From assembly GCF_000341285.1 (NCBI RefSeq), contig NW_005178472.1, positions 186,001-250,000 of the forward strand: DNA of 64,000 nucleotides, written 5' to 3'. The notes beneath the pieces were generated by a model, which saw only the letters and a list, made by a program, of their open reading frames with translations, ran no database searches and was not told the DNA's origin. Every line of letters starts with the position of its first letter. Positions within the stretch are counted from its first letter, which is position 1. Of the stretch, positions 63,811 to 64,000 are shown one piece after another. The stretch is from Galdieria sulphuraria (taxonomy: Eukaryota > Rhodophyta > Bangiophyceae > Galdieriales > Galdieriaceae). The translations under genes and the position numbers were made by a program.

Positions 63811-64000
63811 CTATTGGAAATAGTATGATTGTGCTTGGGAGTTGGATATCCCACCATTATATGCGGAGCTTATAGACTCAACTTCAGAATTAGAGCAGAT
63901 ATTTCCTAAGAAAAAGATTTCAAGTGAGAATACTGAGTTTCAAATGTTGAAAAGTTTACCAAACTTACCGTTGTAGTCTTCAGGACAGTTTGCGTTGCTG
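63811..64000 (-). CDS. 3' end of an unknown gene (partial)
   Basis: Two exon pieces (63969-64000 and 63811-63905) with a 63-nt intron that has a strong 5' site (GTAAGT) and a pyrimidine-rich TTTTTCTTAG end. The spliced frame reads SNANCPEDYNGNICSNSEVE and ends SQAQSYYFQ. The gene continues beyond the window. No family can be named from this short tail. Confidence 0.5.

Overview
The window is nuclear DNA of a very compact, AT-rich unicellular eukaryote, and its content fits a cyanidiophyte red alga, most likely Galdieria sulphuraria or a close relative. The pointers are: introns of about 38-72 nt with GT..AG ends and frequent CTAAC-like branch points; genes often only 30-200 bp apart; nuclear genes for plastid proteins (cytochrome b6f Rieske protein, a Tic22-like protein, a thylakoid-type FKBP, a peroxiredoxin Q, a stand-alone M41 protease); and bacterial-type acquisitions typical of Galdieria (a sarcosine/dimethylglycine methyltransferase, a secreted GH15 glucoamylase-like enzyme, a secreted PF04185 phosphoesterase). 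I saw no rRNA, tRNA, CRISPR, transposon or virus-like element.

Layout. 0.2-5 kb (mostly minus strand): SDMT, M41 protease, Tic22, prefoldin subunit 4, PRA1. 5-9.4 kb: an F-box/SNF2/RING helicase, a small spliced gene on the other strand, and GatC. 9.4-20.4 kb: TRIP4-like protein, a ferredoxin/zinc-finger fusion, an MFS transporter, FAN1 nuclease, two small or unknown genes, and a terminal uridylyl/poly(A) polymerase-like enzyme. 20.4-28 kb: lipin, ARP4, GH15. 28-38.2 kb: PP2C, a single-MYB protein, a large bZIP-like/winged-helix/TPR protein, RCE1, acid phosphatase-like enzyme, PetC. 38.2-39.8 kb is the emptiest stretch. 39.8-53 kb: coiled-coil proteins, an ACAD10/11-type fusion enzyme, peroxiredoxin Q, a minimal bZIP, WDR82, a maspardin-CUE fusion, FKBP. 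53-64 kb: Uso1/p115, a TPT/NST-type transporter, ETF beta, an unknown membrane protein, the Polycomb methyltransferase E(z), and the 3' end of another gene.

The genes are ordinary neighbours and do not form operons. Recurrent themes are plastid biogenesis and photosynthetic electron transport (Tic22, PetC, FKBP, PrxQ, M41), chromatin and transcription (E(z), ARP4, WDR82, SNF2, MYB, bZIPs), membrane traffic (PRA1, Uso1, maspardin, lipin), protein prenylation (RCE1, with PRA1 as a Rab-prenyl partner), and a heterotrophic, acid-adapted lifestyle (GH15, phosphoesterase, MFS, betaine synthesis).

The observations most worth a second look are: a bZIP/AT-hook-like N-terminus joined to a STAND-type winged helix plus TPR array with no NTPase domain; a plant-type ferredoxin fused to a DnaJ/BSD2-like zinc finger; an E(z) whose SET domain lacks the NHS motif; and a maspardin without its nucleophile serine that carries a CUE domain. 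Gene models were spliced by eye from frame, splice-site and family logic. Products are recognised from sequence motifs, not from database searches.
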